Under the pieces are notes generated by a model. It was not told the DNA's origin and searched no databases. It saw only the letters and a list, made by a program, of their open reading frames with translations. Positions 1-6,297 of a stretch of 8,268 bases of DNA are shown in pieces; positions within the stretch are counted from its first letter, which is position 1, and each line of letters starts with the position of its first letter. Where the stretch lies: NCBI RefSeq assembly GCF_034932145.1, contig NZ_JAYGHV010000066.1:1-8268 (forward strand). Reading direction: 5' to 3'. The DNA comes from CCY15215 sp034932145 (lineage in GTDB: Bacteria; Cyanobacteriota; Cyanobacteriia; Cyanobacteriales; Spirulinaceae). The position numbers and the translations under genes are program-made.

Positions 1-10
1 GAGTGTTGGA

Positions 11-29
11 GGGTTGGGGGGGTTGGGGG
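11..29 (+). other. G-rich tract with G-quadruplex pattern
   Basis: Four runs of at least three G occur at 11-13, 16-18, 20-22 and 25-27, separated by TT, a single G and TT. This satisfies the simple G3+N1-7 quadruplex pattern on the plus strand. It lies in a gene-free stretch at the left edge. Whether it folds, or is only low-complexity spacer, cannot be decided from sequence. Confidence 0.4.
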
Positions 30-44
30 AGTGTAGGATTGACA

Positions 45-104
45 GGGAGCGAGACGCTCCCACTACTGTATTCTATGGTGATAGTAGTGCGGGCATCTTG
101 CCCG
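45..104. repeat. Nested palindromic intergenic repeat (three stems)
   Basis: Three inverted repeats are packed into 60 bp. The first is GGGAGCG (45-51), loop AGA, CGCTCCC (55-61). The last is CGGGCA (90-95), loop TCT, TGCCCG (99-104). Between them CACTACT (61-67) pairs with AGTAGTG (83-89). The two outer hairpins have complementary three-base loops, as if one were an inverted relative of the other. From general memory, GCGGGCATCTTGCCCGC-like palindromes are common intergenic repeats in filamentous cyanobacteria, so this is probably one member of a dispersed family. No coding frame or U-tract accompanies it. Confidence 0.6.
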
Positions 105-176
105 TTAATGCGTAAGTCCTATGATGTTTTTTGCTTTAACCCTTCCCTACCTCTCTCAACTATATCTTGGGCTTGA

Positions 177-368
177 TTACTGGGCTTGGTCGATCATGTT
201 TTTGCATTTTTGCCAAATATCCAACTCCGATCGCCATTTTTCTAATTCGGTTCTCAGTCGAGTCGGATCGCCGACATAGGTTGACAAAATCAACTCTCTT
301 CGATCAATTTTGTCCTTGAGAGTATTGGTTTCTCGAGTAATTGTGTTTTGGATGTCCGAGATTTTCAT
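177..368 (-). CDS. Small hypothetical protein, coiled-coil-like (63 aa)
   Basis: I do not recognise this 63-residue protein. It is highly charged, starts at an ATG (MKISDIQNTI) and ends in TAA. Residues 5-32 and 38-60 look like amphipathic helices rich in E, K, R and Q with heptad-like spacing of I and L, separated by a short turn around VGDP at about residues 32-35. No Cys cluster, signal peptide or membrane segment is present. The upstream bases contain only a weak AGGA about 14 bases before the ATG. The gene stands alone and is divergent from the DUF3153 gene, with a HIP1 site (373-380) just upstream. The natural-looking composition favours a real gene, but without a family match it could still be a chance reading frame. 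Confidence 0.5.
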   Translation of the reverse strand: MKISDIQNTITRETNTLKDKIDRRELILSTYVGDPTRLRTELEKWRSELDIWQKCKNMIDQAQ

Positions 369-602
369 GGCTGCGATCGCTATCCTAAAAACGGGTACGG
401 GTGGATTTTTTTAAAACTTTGTAACAGAATATAACTAATTTTGCACCCAAGAGCAACAGTTCCCAGAGAAAGAGAAATGCTCCCCATCTCCTGTAGGATA
501 AGGAGGGTAGGTGCAATCGTGGAGGAGGTTTGCCAGATGGGTTTGGGATACAGTCAACGAGGCTTCAGAAACGTTAAATCTAAATCTAAGGCCTCTACAG
601 GT

Positions 603-1370
603 ATGCGACTATCTCGCTGGCTGACGATCGCCTTTTTGGTGGTTTCAGCGCTCTTTTTATCCGGCTGCATTCGCTACGATGTAGGCGTGACAGTACAAGG
701 TCAAAATGGTGGCACCATCTCCCAGCACGTTAAATTGGGGGAACAACTGACGCGGTTTAATCCCCCAGAAGCCTCTCGCTGGCTGAAAACTGTTGAAGAT
801 CGAGCCAAAAAATTAAAAGGGAAAAGTAAATATCTGGCTGATGACGAACTCCTTGTTACAATTCCTTTCAATAATGGCAAGGATTTAGTTTCCAAGTTTA
901 ACCAGTTTTTTAACCCGACGGAACAGGCGATCGTACCCTTGGCGCAAACCAGTACCCTTGACGCAGTACAGCTTGTTTCCACTATGGAGATGAAGCAAAG
1001 TAACTTTATTCTACTGGAACGCGATCGCCTCAGTTTGGCGGTAGATTTGCGCGGCTTAGAAGTTTTAGGCGATCGCAGTCCCATTTCCCTCGAGTCTGGT
1101 TTTCCCATTGATATTGAATTTGCTCTCTCAACCCCTTGGGGTGCAAGATATTTAGTTCGTACTCCTGACGGTATCTCCCCTCCCGTGCGAAAAAAAGGCG
1201 ATCGTTCTATCTGGACCCTACAAGCAGGAGAAATCAATCATATTGAAGTGGTTTATTGGCTACCCAGTTATTTAGGGATGGGGTTTGTGGCGATCGTCTT
1301 TTTGGCGATCGCAGGAAACTACCTCAAAGAAAAATATTGGCCTGCAAATACCCTAACCTCCAATTCCTAA
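603..1370 (+). CDS. DUF3153 family lipoprotein with C-terminal membrane anchor
   Basis: From the ATG at 603 the product is 255 residues. It opens with a lipoprotein signal: basic n-region (MRLSR), hydrophobic core, and lipobox L19-S20-G21-C22, followed directly by IRYDVGVTVQGQNGGTI, the typical opening of cyanobacterial DUF3153 proteins. A soluble middle of about 200 residues precedes a membrane segment at roughly 222-241 and a short basic tail. The family's function is unknown; the topology predicts an envelope protein anchored at both ends. The frame stays open upstream to TTG 441. ATG 537 has a better Shine-Dalgarno (GGAGGAGG at 521-528) and would add 22 residues before the signal peptide. 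I prefer 603 because it puts the lipobox at the usual distance from the N-terminus. The 3' end overlaps the convergent protease gene by 18 bp. Confidence 0.85.
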   Translation: MRLSRWLTIAFLVVSALFLSGCIRYDVGVTVQGQNGGTISQHVKLGEQLTRFNPPEASRWLKTVEDRAKKLKGKSKYLADDELLVTIPFNNGKDLVSKFNQFFNPTEQAIVPLAQTSTLDAVQLVSTMEMKQSNFILLERDRLSLAVDLRGLEVLGDRSPISLESGFPIDIEFALSTPWGARYLVRTPDGISPPVRKKGDRSIWTLQAGEINHIEVVYWLPSYLGMGFVAIVFLAIAGNYLKEKYWPANTLTSNS

Positions 1371-2876
1371 TTGTCCTGCTAAACCAGGACTCAAAGGAAT
1401 CAGAGTGGCTAACATTAAAAATAAAGCCAATAAACCTAAAGCAGCCCTCGTATCATCCGGTTCCGATAATTCATTCAAACTGGGACGTTCTAAATCTCGT
1501 TGTAAGAATAAAATCAAAATGCCCCAATATAAAGGAATCGGATTTGCAGGATTAAAAATAACCACTAAACCCAAAATGACTAAAGTTGCAATGGTTGTTC
1601 TGCGGGCAGTTTTTCTGCCATAAATTGCTTGTACAATACGTCCCCCATCTAATTGTCCTGCGGGCATTAAATTCAGCGCATTAATCACCAGTCCCAGCCA
1701 ACCCACAATCATCAAAGGATGAACATCAATAATACTTCCTTCCAAAGTCGAACCTAAAAGAACTTTGGCCAAAGTTCCCACCAAAATAGAACCTTGTAAA
1801 AACTCGATGGGAATCTGAAATAAACTACCAGGATGAGAAAGAATTAAACCGATCGCCAGCAAGAAAAATGACACTAAACCCCCGATCGCAGGTCCCGCTA
1901 AAGCAACATCAAATAAGGCTGTACGATGGGGAATCAGGGACTCAAAACGAGTAATGCTACCAAACGAACCGATCTGCCAACTGGGAATTAAATAGGGTAA
2001 ACTGAGGCGAATATTGTAGCGTTTAGCATAGAACCAATGGCCGAACTCGTGAGCAGCTAAAATAAGCCATAATCCCAGAGCAATAGGTAAAGCCTCACCA
2101 TAACGACCCAGTTGTGAAAACCAGTCAAATCCTAATAATAAGGCAGAAGCCTCTAAACTGGTGGCGATCGCCGCAACAAATAAAACTAGGGCTAAATTTT
2201 TCTGAGCGAGGGTTGAAGGTTGGGGATCGTTGGCACTGGGAAGAACAATAATAACGGGCTTCCCTTCAGGACTTTCTACTAAAAAGAGACGGTATTTTTC
2301 CCCTAATAAACTCTCTAATTTCTGGGAAAGACTGGCATAAACTGCCTCAGTTTCTCCCCGCAGATTTCCCTTAAAAATAGCCCCTTCTTGATAAGAAATT
2401 GTTTCCGTGGCAAAAAATGTGTCGAGGGAAAAAATACCTTTAATTTGCTGTAAATCTTCAGCAGGAATAGGAAAAATTTCCTCTGTTGTATTATTTTCAA
2501 GGCGATCGCCACTATCTGTATCTGAGGAGACGACACTTTTCGCTAAATTTTCCTGTTCTTGTTGTTGGGCAATTCTTTGGGCAGCGCGATCGCGTAAAAT
2601 GGCATCTTGTCCCTCCGATCGCAAACGATTGCCTAAATAAATATAGACTCCCGAAGAAGCCACAAAAAGAAAAATAAGGCCAATGATATTGATAAAAATT
2701 CCCAAGGCAACTAAGCCAAAGAAAAGTAACCAGGGTGCAATCAAAACAACCGATTGCAGCCAAGCGAGAATACCTAATTTTCCAAAGGGTTTAGCGCGAT
2801 TATACCCCCAAACCAGAAAGCCAAGGGCAACAAGAACGATCGCAAAAGTCGAGACAAATTCTGAGGGATTTGACAT
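1353..2876 (-). CDS. Site-2 protease family membrane metalloprotease (M50, EGY-like)
   Basis: An intramembrane zinc protease of 507 residues counted from the ATG at 2876. N-terminal membrane segments (about residues 6-25 and 41-83) precede a Gln/Glu-rich linker and a soluble domain carrying GNLR at about 170-173. The catalytic membrane domain has the zinc motif HEFGH at about 276-280 and the second motif NLMPAGQLDGG at about 402-412, which supplies the third metal ligand (LDG). The GNLR + HExxH + PxxxLDG set is the pattern described for plant EGY proteases and their cyanobacterial relatives. Family members cleave membrane-bound substrates; the substrate here is unknown. A TTG at 2915 would add 13 residues, but ATG 2876 (MSNPSEF) is the more natural start. 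An AGAGGAG sits about 30 bases upstream of it, too far to be its ribosome site. It follows murQ on the same strand after a 163-bp gap. Confidence 0.93.
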   Translation of the reverse strand: MSNPSEFVSTFAIVLVALGFLVWGYNRAKPFGKLGILAWLQSVVLIAPWLLFFGLVALGIFINIIGLIFLFVASSGVYIYLGNRLRSEGQDAILRDRAAQRIAQQQEQENLAKSVVSSDTDSGDRLENNTTEEIFPIPAEDLQQIKGIFSLDTFFATETISYQEGAIFKGNLRGETEAVYASLSQKLESLLGEKYRLFLVESPEGKPVIIVLPSANDPQPSTLAQKNLALVLFVAAIATSLEASALLLGFDWFSQLGRYGEALPIALGLWLILAAHEFGHWFYAKRYNIRLSLPYLIPSWQIGSFGSITRFESLIPHRTALFDVALAGPAIGGLVSFFLLAIGLILSHPGSLFQIPIEFLQGSILVGTLAKVLLGSTLEGSIIDVHPLMIVGWLGLVINALNLMPAGQLDGGRIVQAIYGRKTARRTTIATLVILGLVVIFNPANPIPLYWGILILFLQRDLERPSLNELSEPDDTRAALGLLALFLMLATLIPLSPGLAGQLGIGG

Positions 2877-2973
2877 TTTGAGTGATGGGTAATAATTAGT
2901 TAGTTCTCCTCTCAAAAGAGACTAGTGGTCTGTCAAGGATTTTTTAGCGGGCAAGGGCGATCGCGATAACCCT

Positions 2974-2995
2974 AATCCATTTCAATGGATTTTTT
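2974..2995 (+). terminator. Terminator-like hairpin with T-run (plus strand)
   Basis: AATCCATT (2974-2981) and AATGGATT (2984-2991) form a perfect 8-bp inverted repeat around TC. With a realistic loop the stem is 7 bp. A T-run to 2995 follows on the plus strand, so it resembles an intrinsic terminator, although the stem is AT-rich and weak. No plus-strand gene ends here. If functional it would stop antisense transcription before murQ, which lies on the other strand. Read on the minus strand it lacks a T-run. Confidence 0.35.
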
Positions 2996-3003
2996 GTATG
3001 AGA

Positions 3004-3022
3004 CAGGGATTTTCAATCCCTG
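3004..3022. repeat. Perfect inverted repeat downstream of murQ
   Basis: CAGGGATT (3004-3011) and AATCCCTG (3015-3022) form an 8-bp perfect stem with loop TTC. It lies 18 bp beyond the murQ stop on the minus strand, where a 3' stabilising or terminating hairpin would be expected, but no T-run follows in that direction. It and the hairpin at 2974-2991 both contain TTTCAAT around the loop and may share an origin. Confidence 0.5.
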
Positions 3023-3039
3023 GCGGATCTAGAGACAGG

Positions 3040-3948
3040 CTATCGGTTTGCTAATTCTAACGCGGTTCTGAGATTCCCTCGCGCTTCTTCTAAGCATTGA
3101 TTTCCTTTCTCGAGGCTAACTCCTCCCCAGTGCATTAATAATGCGAGTTTAACTTTTTGGCCGCTGCGATCTAAAAGTGTTTCCGCTTCTTGGCGATCGA
3201 GATCCGCAAGGTCTTGAAGAATACGAAGGGCGCGATCGCGTAGTTTTTGATTAGTGACGGAAACATCAATCATGCGATTTCCGTAGGTTTTCCCCAGTTT
3301 AACCATCACGGATGTCGAAAGAATATTCAAGGCCATTTTTGTCACGGTTCCTGCCTTCAAACGGGTCGATCCTGCTAATATTTCCGGTCCCACCAATAAG
3401 CGTAAATCTACATCTACATCAATTTTGAACTGGGATGCAGGCACGCAAGCAAGAAAAATCGTTGTGGCACCTCGTTTCTTCGCTTCCGCGATCGCCCCAT
3501 GCACAAAAGGAGTGGTTCCCCCTGCTGTAATCCCCAAAACCACATCTACTGCTGTGACTTCTTTTTGAGCAATTTCCTGGGCTCCATCCTCCCTACGATC
3601 TTCCAAAGCCTCGGAACTCTTTAACAAAGCGGGCGCTCCCCCTGCGAGAATGCCCTGTACGAGTTCGGGAGGGGTGCAGAAGGTGGGGGGACATTCCGCC
3701 GCATCCAAGACCCCTAAACGCCCGCTAGTCCCTGCTCCAACGTAAAATAAGCGCCCCCCTCGAGAGAGAGATGCGGCAGTGAGGTCGATCGCCTTTGCTA
3801 ATTCGCTTCTAGCTGCGGCGATCGCCTGCAAATTTTTGCGATCTTCTTGGTTAAATAAATCCACCAACTCCAAGCTGGTGAGACGATCCAAGTTTTGCGA
3901 GTTGGGGTTGATCTGCTCAGTCAGCAGATGTCCGCGAGATTCTAACAT
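3040..3948 (-). CDS. murQ: N-acetylmuramic acid 6-phosphate etherase
   Basis: MurQ cleaves the lactyl ether of MurNAc-6-phosphate, giving GlcNAc-6-phosphate and D-lactate in peptidoglycan recycling in the cytoplasm. From ATG 3948 the protein is 302 residues, the normal length, and starts MLESRGHLLTEQINPNS as family members do. The SIS-domain sugar-phosphate loop GAGTSGRLGVLDAAECPPT is at about 71-89. Glu85 and Glu116 match the catalytic Glu83 and Glu114 of E. coli MurQ, by alignment from memory. GITAGGTTPFVHGA (139-152) and the NRMIDVSVTNQKLRDRA block (224-240) are also conserved. The frame is open to TTG 3987, inside the upstream DUF3110 gene; that would add 13 residues and give an 11-bp overlap, but they do not resemble the family N-terminus. 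There is no clear Shine-Dalgarno at either start, so translation may depend on the upstream gene 28 bp away. Confidence 0.95.
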   Translation of the reverse strand: MLESRGHLLTEQINPNSQNLDRLTSLELVDLFNQEDRKNLQAIAAARSELAKAIDLTAASLSRGGRLFYVGAGTSGRLGVLDAAECPPTFCTPPELVQGILAGGAPALLKSSEALEDRREDGAQEIAQKEVTAVDVVLGITAGGTTPFVHGAIAEAKKRGATTIFLACVPASQFKIDVDVDLRLLVGPEILAGSTRLKAGTVTKMALNILSTSVMVKLGKTYGNRMIDVSVTNQKLRDRALRILQDLADLDRQEAETLLDRSGQKVKLALLMHWGGVSLEKGNQCLEEARGNLRTALELANR

Positions 3949-3976
3949 GGGATAACTGATGACTGGTAACTGAATA

Positions 3977-4387
3977 TTAATTGCCAAAGAGCTTTTCTAA
4001 TGCGCGACGTTGTGCATCGAGTTCCTCATCAGACATTTCTCGTTCTTCGGTTTCTTGTTGAGAGGAAGAAGGAGGAGGAGAGTCTTCCAGAGTCCAAGTT
4101 GTCTCATCTACGATCATTTCTGGAGGAATTTCTAACTGTCCTTCTTTGACAATTTCCCAATTGTAGCCTGCCTCGCGACAGAAACCCTCGATTTCTTCGG
4201 CAGGAAAAGGCTCAATGCTGGGTGCAGGAAAATCTTGAGCCTCTAACATGAGAGCATAGCGAATTGCATCATCTTCCGACTCAAACATCAAAACAGTTTG
4301 ACGATCGCCAATTTGCAGAGAATGGATTCCTTCGCGATCGGTGCCAGCATTGATAAGTAGGACGTAGATTCGTTGGGGTGCGAGCAT
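3977..4387 (-). CDS. DUF3110 domain-containing protein
   Basis: A 136-residue soluble protein whose first 70 or so residues match the cyanobacterial DUF3110 pattern: RIYVLLINAGTDREGIHSLQ, then VLMFESEDDAIRYALMLEAQ and DFPAPSIEPF. The function of this family is not established to my knowledge. The rest (about 95-136) is an acidic, Ser/Pro/Glu-rich, probably disordered stretch followed by a short helix EELDAQRRALEKLF. Start is the ATG at 4387; upstream there is no Shine-Dalgarno. A TATAAG about 45 bp upstream (minus strand, 4435-4430) might be a -10 element, but no convincing -35 lies at the right distance. The gene ends 28 bp before the murQ ATG and probably shares its transcript. Confidence 0.85.
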   Translation of the reverse strand: MLAPQRIYVLLINAGTDREGIHSLQIGDRQTVLMFESEDDAIRYALMLEAQDFPAPSIEPFPAEEIEGFCREAGYNWEIVKEGQLEIPPEMIVDETTWTLEDSPPPSSSQQETEEREMSDEELDAQRRALEKLFGN

Positions 4388-4472
4388 GGCAACTTAGGTA
4401 TTTAAACGATCTTTCTTTCAAACTTTATTCTTATACAAAATCGGGGACGCGATCGCGGCAATATCAAAAAAC

Positions 4473-5183
4473 TTATTGCACCCAACCCCCATATCTTGCT
4501 GTTATCGGGTTGTTAGGATGTTCTCGATTATACTGCAACGCCCAGATTTGATCCCCAAGGGAAAAATGCCACCATTCTCGCGGATGACAGCAAAATGCCC
4601 CGGATGTCATGGCTGTATTTAAAATCTGTCGGTTCTGATGATATATTTGTTCGGTTGGCGTTGTAGCGTTGGCGTAATGCAGGGGATGCGATCGCTCGGA
4701 AATTTCATCAATGGGGGAACCCATCTCAACAATTTTCCCTTCTGCATCCACCAGGGTAACATCGATCGCCGCCCCAGTGCTGTGAGGAGGAGGAGTTGCA
4801 GGGTTATCGCTGGGAATCGCCCAAAATTGATAGACTTCTTGCCAGAGTTGCTCTTTCTGTTGAGTCGATAACTCTGCCAAATTTAACTTTCTTTCCCTAA
4901 CGAGGGATTGAAACGTATAGTCCACCATAAACTGCTGCACGGCGATCGGGCGATAGGCATCAAAAATTAAAATGCGCCATCCTTGCCGATTTTGTTGTAA
5001 ATTGTTTTGCGCTGCAAGGAGAGCATCGAGGACACCCTGACGCAAATAATAGGGGGATTTTCCCGCATAATCTGCCCCCAATTTAAGGTAAGGATGGGGA
5101 GACTCTACTGCAAACTGCTCTAGAGGGATGGGAACTAAAGGTTCGTGACATTCTTGAATGGGAATTTTTTGATAGGGTTTCAT
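4473..5183 (-). CDS. D-alanyl-D-alanine dipeptidase, VanX/DdpX type (M15D)
   Basis: A zinc dipeptidase that hydrolyses free D-Ala-D-Ala to D-alanine. Read from ATG 5183 the protein is 236 residues (MKPYQKIPIQE). The M15 signature HSTGAAIDVTL gives zinc ligands His134 and Asp141, and REWWHF gives Glu203 and His206. The spacings (7 and 3) equal those of VanX H116/D123 and E181/H184. Arg78 in DAYRP corresponds to the transition-state Arg71 of VanX. I chose 5183 because its ATG overlaps the yidD stop as ATGA, typical of coupled translation; ATG 5213 would add ten polar residues. Neither start has a Shine-Dalgarno. No van resistance genes (vanA, vanH, vanS, vanR) lie nearby, so a role in cell-wall turnover or D-Ala salvage is more likely than glycopeptide resistance. 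Confidence 0.92.
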   Translation of the reverse strand: MKPYQKIPIQECHEPLVPIPLEQFAVESPHPYLKLGADYAGKSPYYLRQGVLDALLAAQNNLQQNRQGWRILIFDAYRPIAVQQFMVDYTFQSLVRERKLNLAELSTQQKEQLWQEVYQFWAIPSDNPATPPPHSTGAAIDVTLVDAEGKIVEMGSPIDEISERSHPLHYANATTPTEQIYHQNRQILNTAMTSGAFCCHPREWWHFSLGDQIWALQYNREHPNNPITARYGGWVQ

Positions 5184-5497
5184 CGATCGCGCTTTTTGGC
5201 TTTGGCTTTCCATTGGGATAGGTTTTTATTATCCTGCATTGAACCGCGCGATCGCATTTTTCCTTTTTGTTGCTGCATTTCCTCTAAAGTGGGGACGGGA
5301 TCGACTCCCCCAGGATGGAAAGGATGACAGCGTAAAAGGCGACAGAGTGCCAGTCTTCCCCCTTGTAATACTCCAAATCGGGCGATCGCGTCTAGGGCAT
5401 ATTGAGAACAGGAGGGATAAAAGCGACAACTCGGGGACAAAATTGGGGAAATTAAAAGTTTATAACCTTTAATTAACCAAATTAATAAAGTTTTCAT
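5180..5497 (-). CDS. yidD: Membrane protein insertion efficiency factor YidD
   Basis: YidD is a small membrane-associated protein that assists the YidC insertase. The sequence has the family hallmarks in order: an amphipathic N-terminus (KTLLIWLIKGYKLLISP), the block PSCRFYPSCSQYALDAI at about residues 22-38, and RCHPFHPGGVDPVP at about 56-69. At 105 residues it is longer than the usual 70-85, because of a polar, strongly basic tail (about 75-105, ending KAKAKKRDR). The start ATG at 5497 matches the family N-terminus; no Shine-Dalgarno is visible. The TGA overlaps the next gene's ATG by one base (ATGA). The usual partners rpmH, rnpA and yidC are not adjacent. A divergent gene starts only 32 bp away. 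Confidence 0.95.
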   Translation of the reverse strand: MKTLLIWLIKGYKLLISPILSPSCRFYPSCSQYALDAIARFGVLQGGRLALCRLLRCHPFHPGGVDPVPTLEEMQQQKGKMRSRGSMQDNKNLSQWKAKAKKRDR

Positions 5498-5529
5498 GGG
5501 GTAAGCTAGGAATTGAACTGTAGATAATA

Positions 5530-6261
5530 TTGGGATTAAGAAAATTGTTTCTTATTTTATTGGGTTGGCGATCGCTGTCCTTATTTTCGGTTTCTCCTCT
5601 ATGGATATCTCTAGGAATTGTTGCCTTATATTTAGGAATTCTCTTATTGATTTCAGAAGGATTAAATCGCTTTAAAAATACCGATGCAGAATTCACGCGG
5701 AAAATATTTCATATTGGTTCGGGGCAGGTTATTTTATTGGCGTGGTGGTTGGCAATTCCTGCTTGGCTGATTGTTATTGCCGCAATTCTCGCCAGTATCA
5801 TTGCAATTGTATCTTATTTTCTCCCCATTCTTCCCAGTATTAATAGTGTAGGACGAAAAAGTTTAGGTACATTTTTTTATGCGGTAAGTATTGGCGTGCT
5901 TGTGAGTTATTTTTTCCCGCTTCAACATCCCTATTATGCTGTTATTGGCGTTCTAATTATGGCATGGGGGGACGGTTTGGCTGCAATTATTGGACAGCGT
6001 TTTGGCAAACATAGCTATCAAATAGGGGGAATTAAGAAAAGTTGGGAAGGTTCCTTGGCTATGTTAGGGGCAAGTTTTCTCGTGACTGCGATCGTTTTAG
6101 CTAGTGTTTACGGAATAATTTGGCAAGTTTTCTTGATTAGTTTGTGGGTTGCGATCGCCGCAACGGGTTTAGAAGCATTTTCTAAGTTAGGTATTGATAA
6201 TCTCACAGTTCCTTTAGGAAGCGGAATACTCACATTTTATTTAGTTAAACTTTTGCTCTGA
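5530..6261 (+). CDS. Phytol kinase-like (VTE5 / dolichol kinase family) membrane protein
   Basis: An integral membrane kinase-family protein of 243 residues with about six to seven hydrophobic segments. Conserved elements are EFTRKIFHIGSG (54-65), NSVGRKSLGTFFYAVS (105-120), the MAWGDGLAAIIGQRFGK block (144-160), IKKSWEGS (168-175) and GLEAFSKLGIDNLTVPLGS (213-231). These match, from memory, the cyanobacterial relatives of Arabidopsis VTE5 such as Synechocystis slr1652. VTE5 phosphorylates phytol released from chlorophyll so that it can re-enter tocopherol or chlorophyll synthesis. The wider family includes dolichol kinase and CDP-diacylglycerol synthase, so the substrate is inferred. No usable ATG precedes the conserved region: an in-frame stop at 5521 leaves TTG 5530, or TTG at 5545 or 5560, as starts. 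Ribosome-site evidence is weak for all of them. The overall length favours 5530. Confidence 0.85.
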   Translation: MGLRKLFLILLGWRSLSLFSVSPLWISLGIVALYLGILLLISEGLNRFKNTDAEFTRKIFHIGSGQVILLAWWLAIPAWLIVIAAILASIIAIVSYFLPILPSINSVGRKSLGTFFYAVSIGVLVSYFFPLQHPYYAVIGVLIMAWGDGLAAIIGQRFGKHSYQIGGIKKSWEGSLAMLGASFLVTAIVLASVYGIIWQVFLISLWVAIAATGLEAFSKLGIDNLTVPLGSGILTFYLVKLLL

Positions 6262-6297
6262 ATATTAATTTATTTGTGAGATATACCCAATTTAGCG

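Noticed and set aside
1..176. Possible start or end of a gene at the left edge
   Set aside because: The stretch is G-rich low-complexity sequence followed by palindromes; I see no coding-like frame or tRNA-like fold.
701..1237. A 178-codon minus-strand open frame opposite the DUF3153 gene
   Set aside because: It is Arg/Ser-rich with no recognisable motif and lies entirely antisense to a well-supported lipoprotein gene; it is a reading-frame shadow.
2315..2763. Additional open frames on both strands within the site-2 protease gene
   Set aside because: They overlap the protease frame, have low-complexity composition (runs of F, K, L) and no ribosome sites or family features.
4473..5183. Vancomycin resistance determinant
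   Set aside because: The enzyme is VanX-like, but no VanH, VanA-type ligase or VanRS genes lie nearby; chromosomal housekeeping dipeptidases of this type are known in many bacteria.
5229..5472. Open frames overlapping yidD in other frames, on both strands
   Set aside because: The YidD frame is unambiguous by motif; the others have no family-like content.
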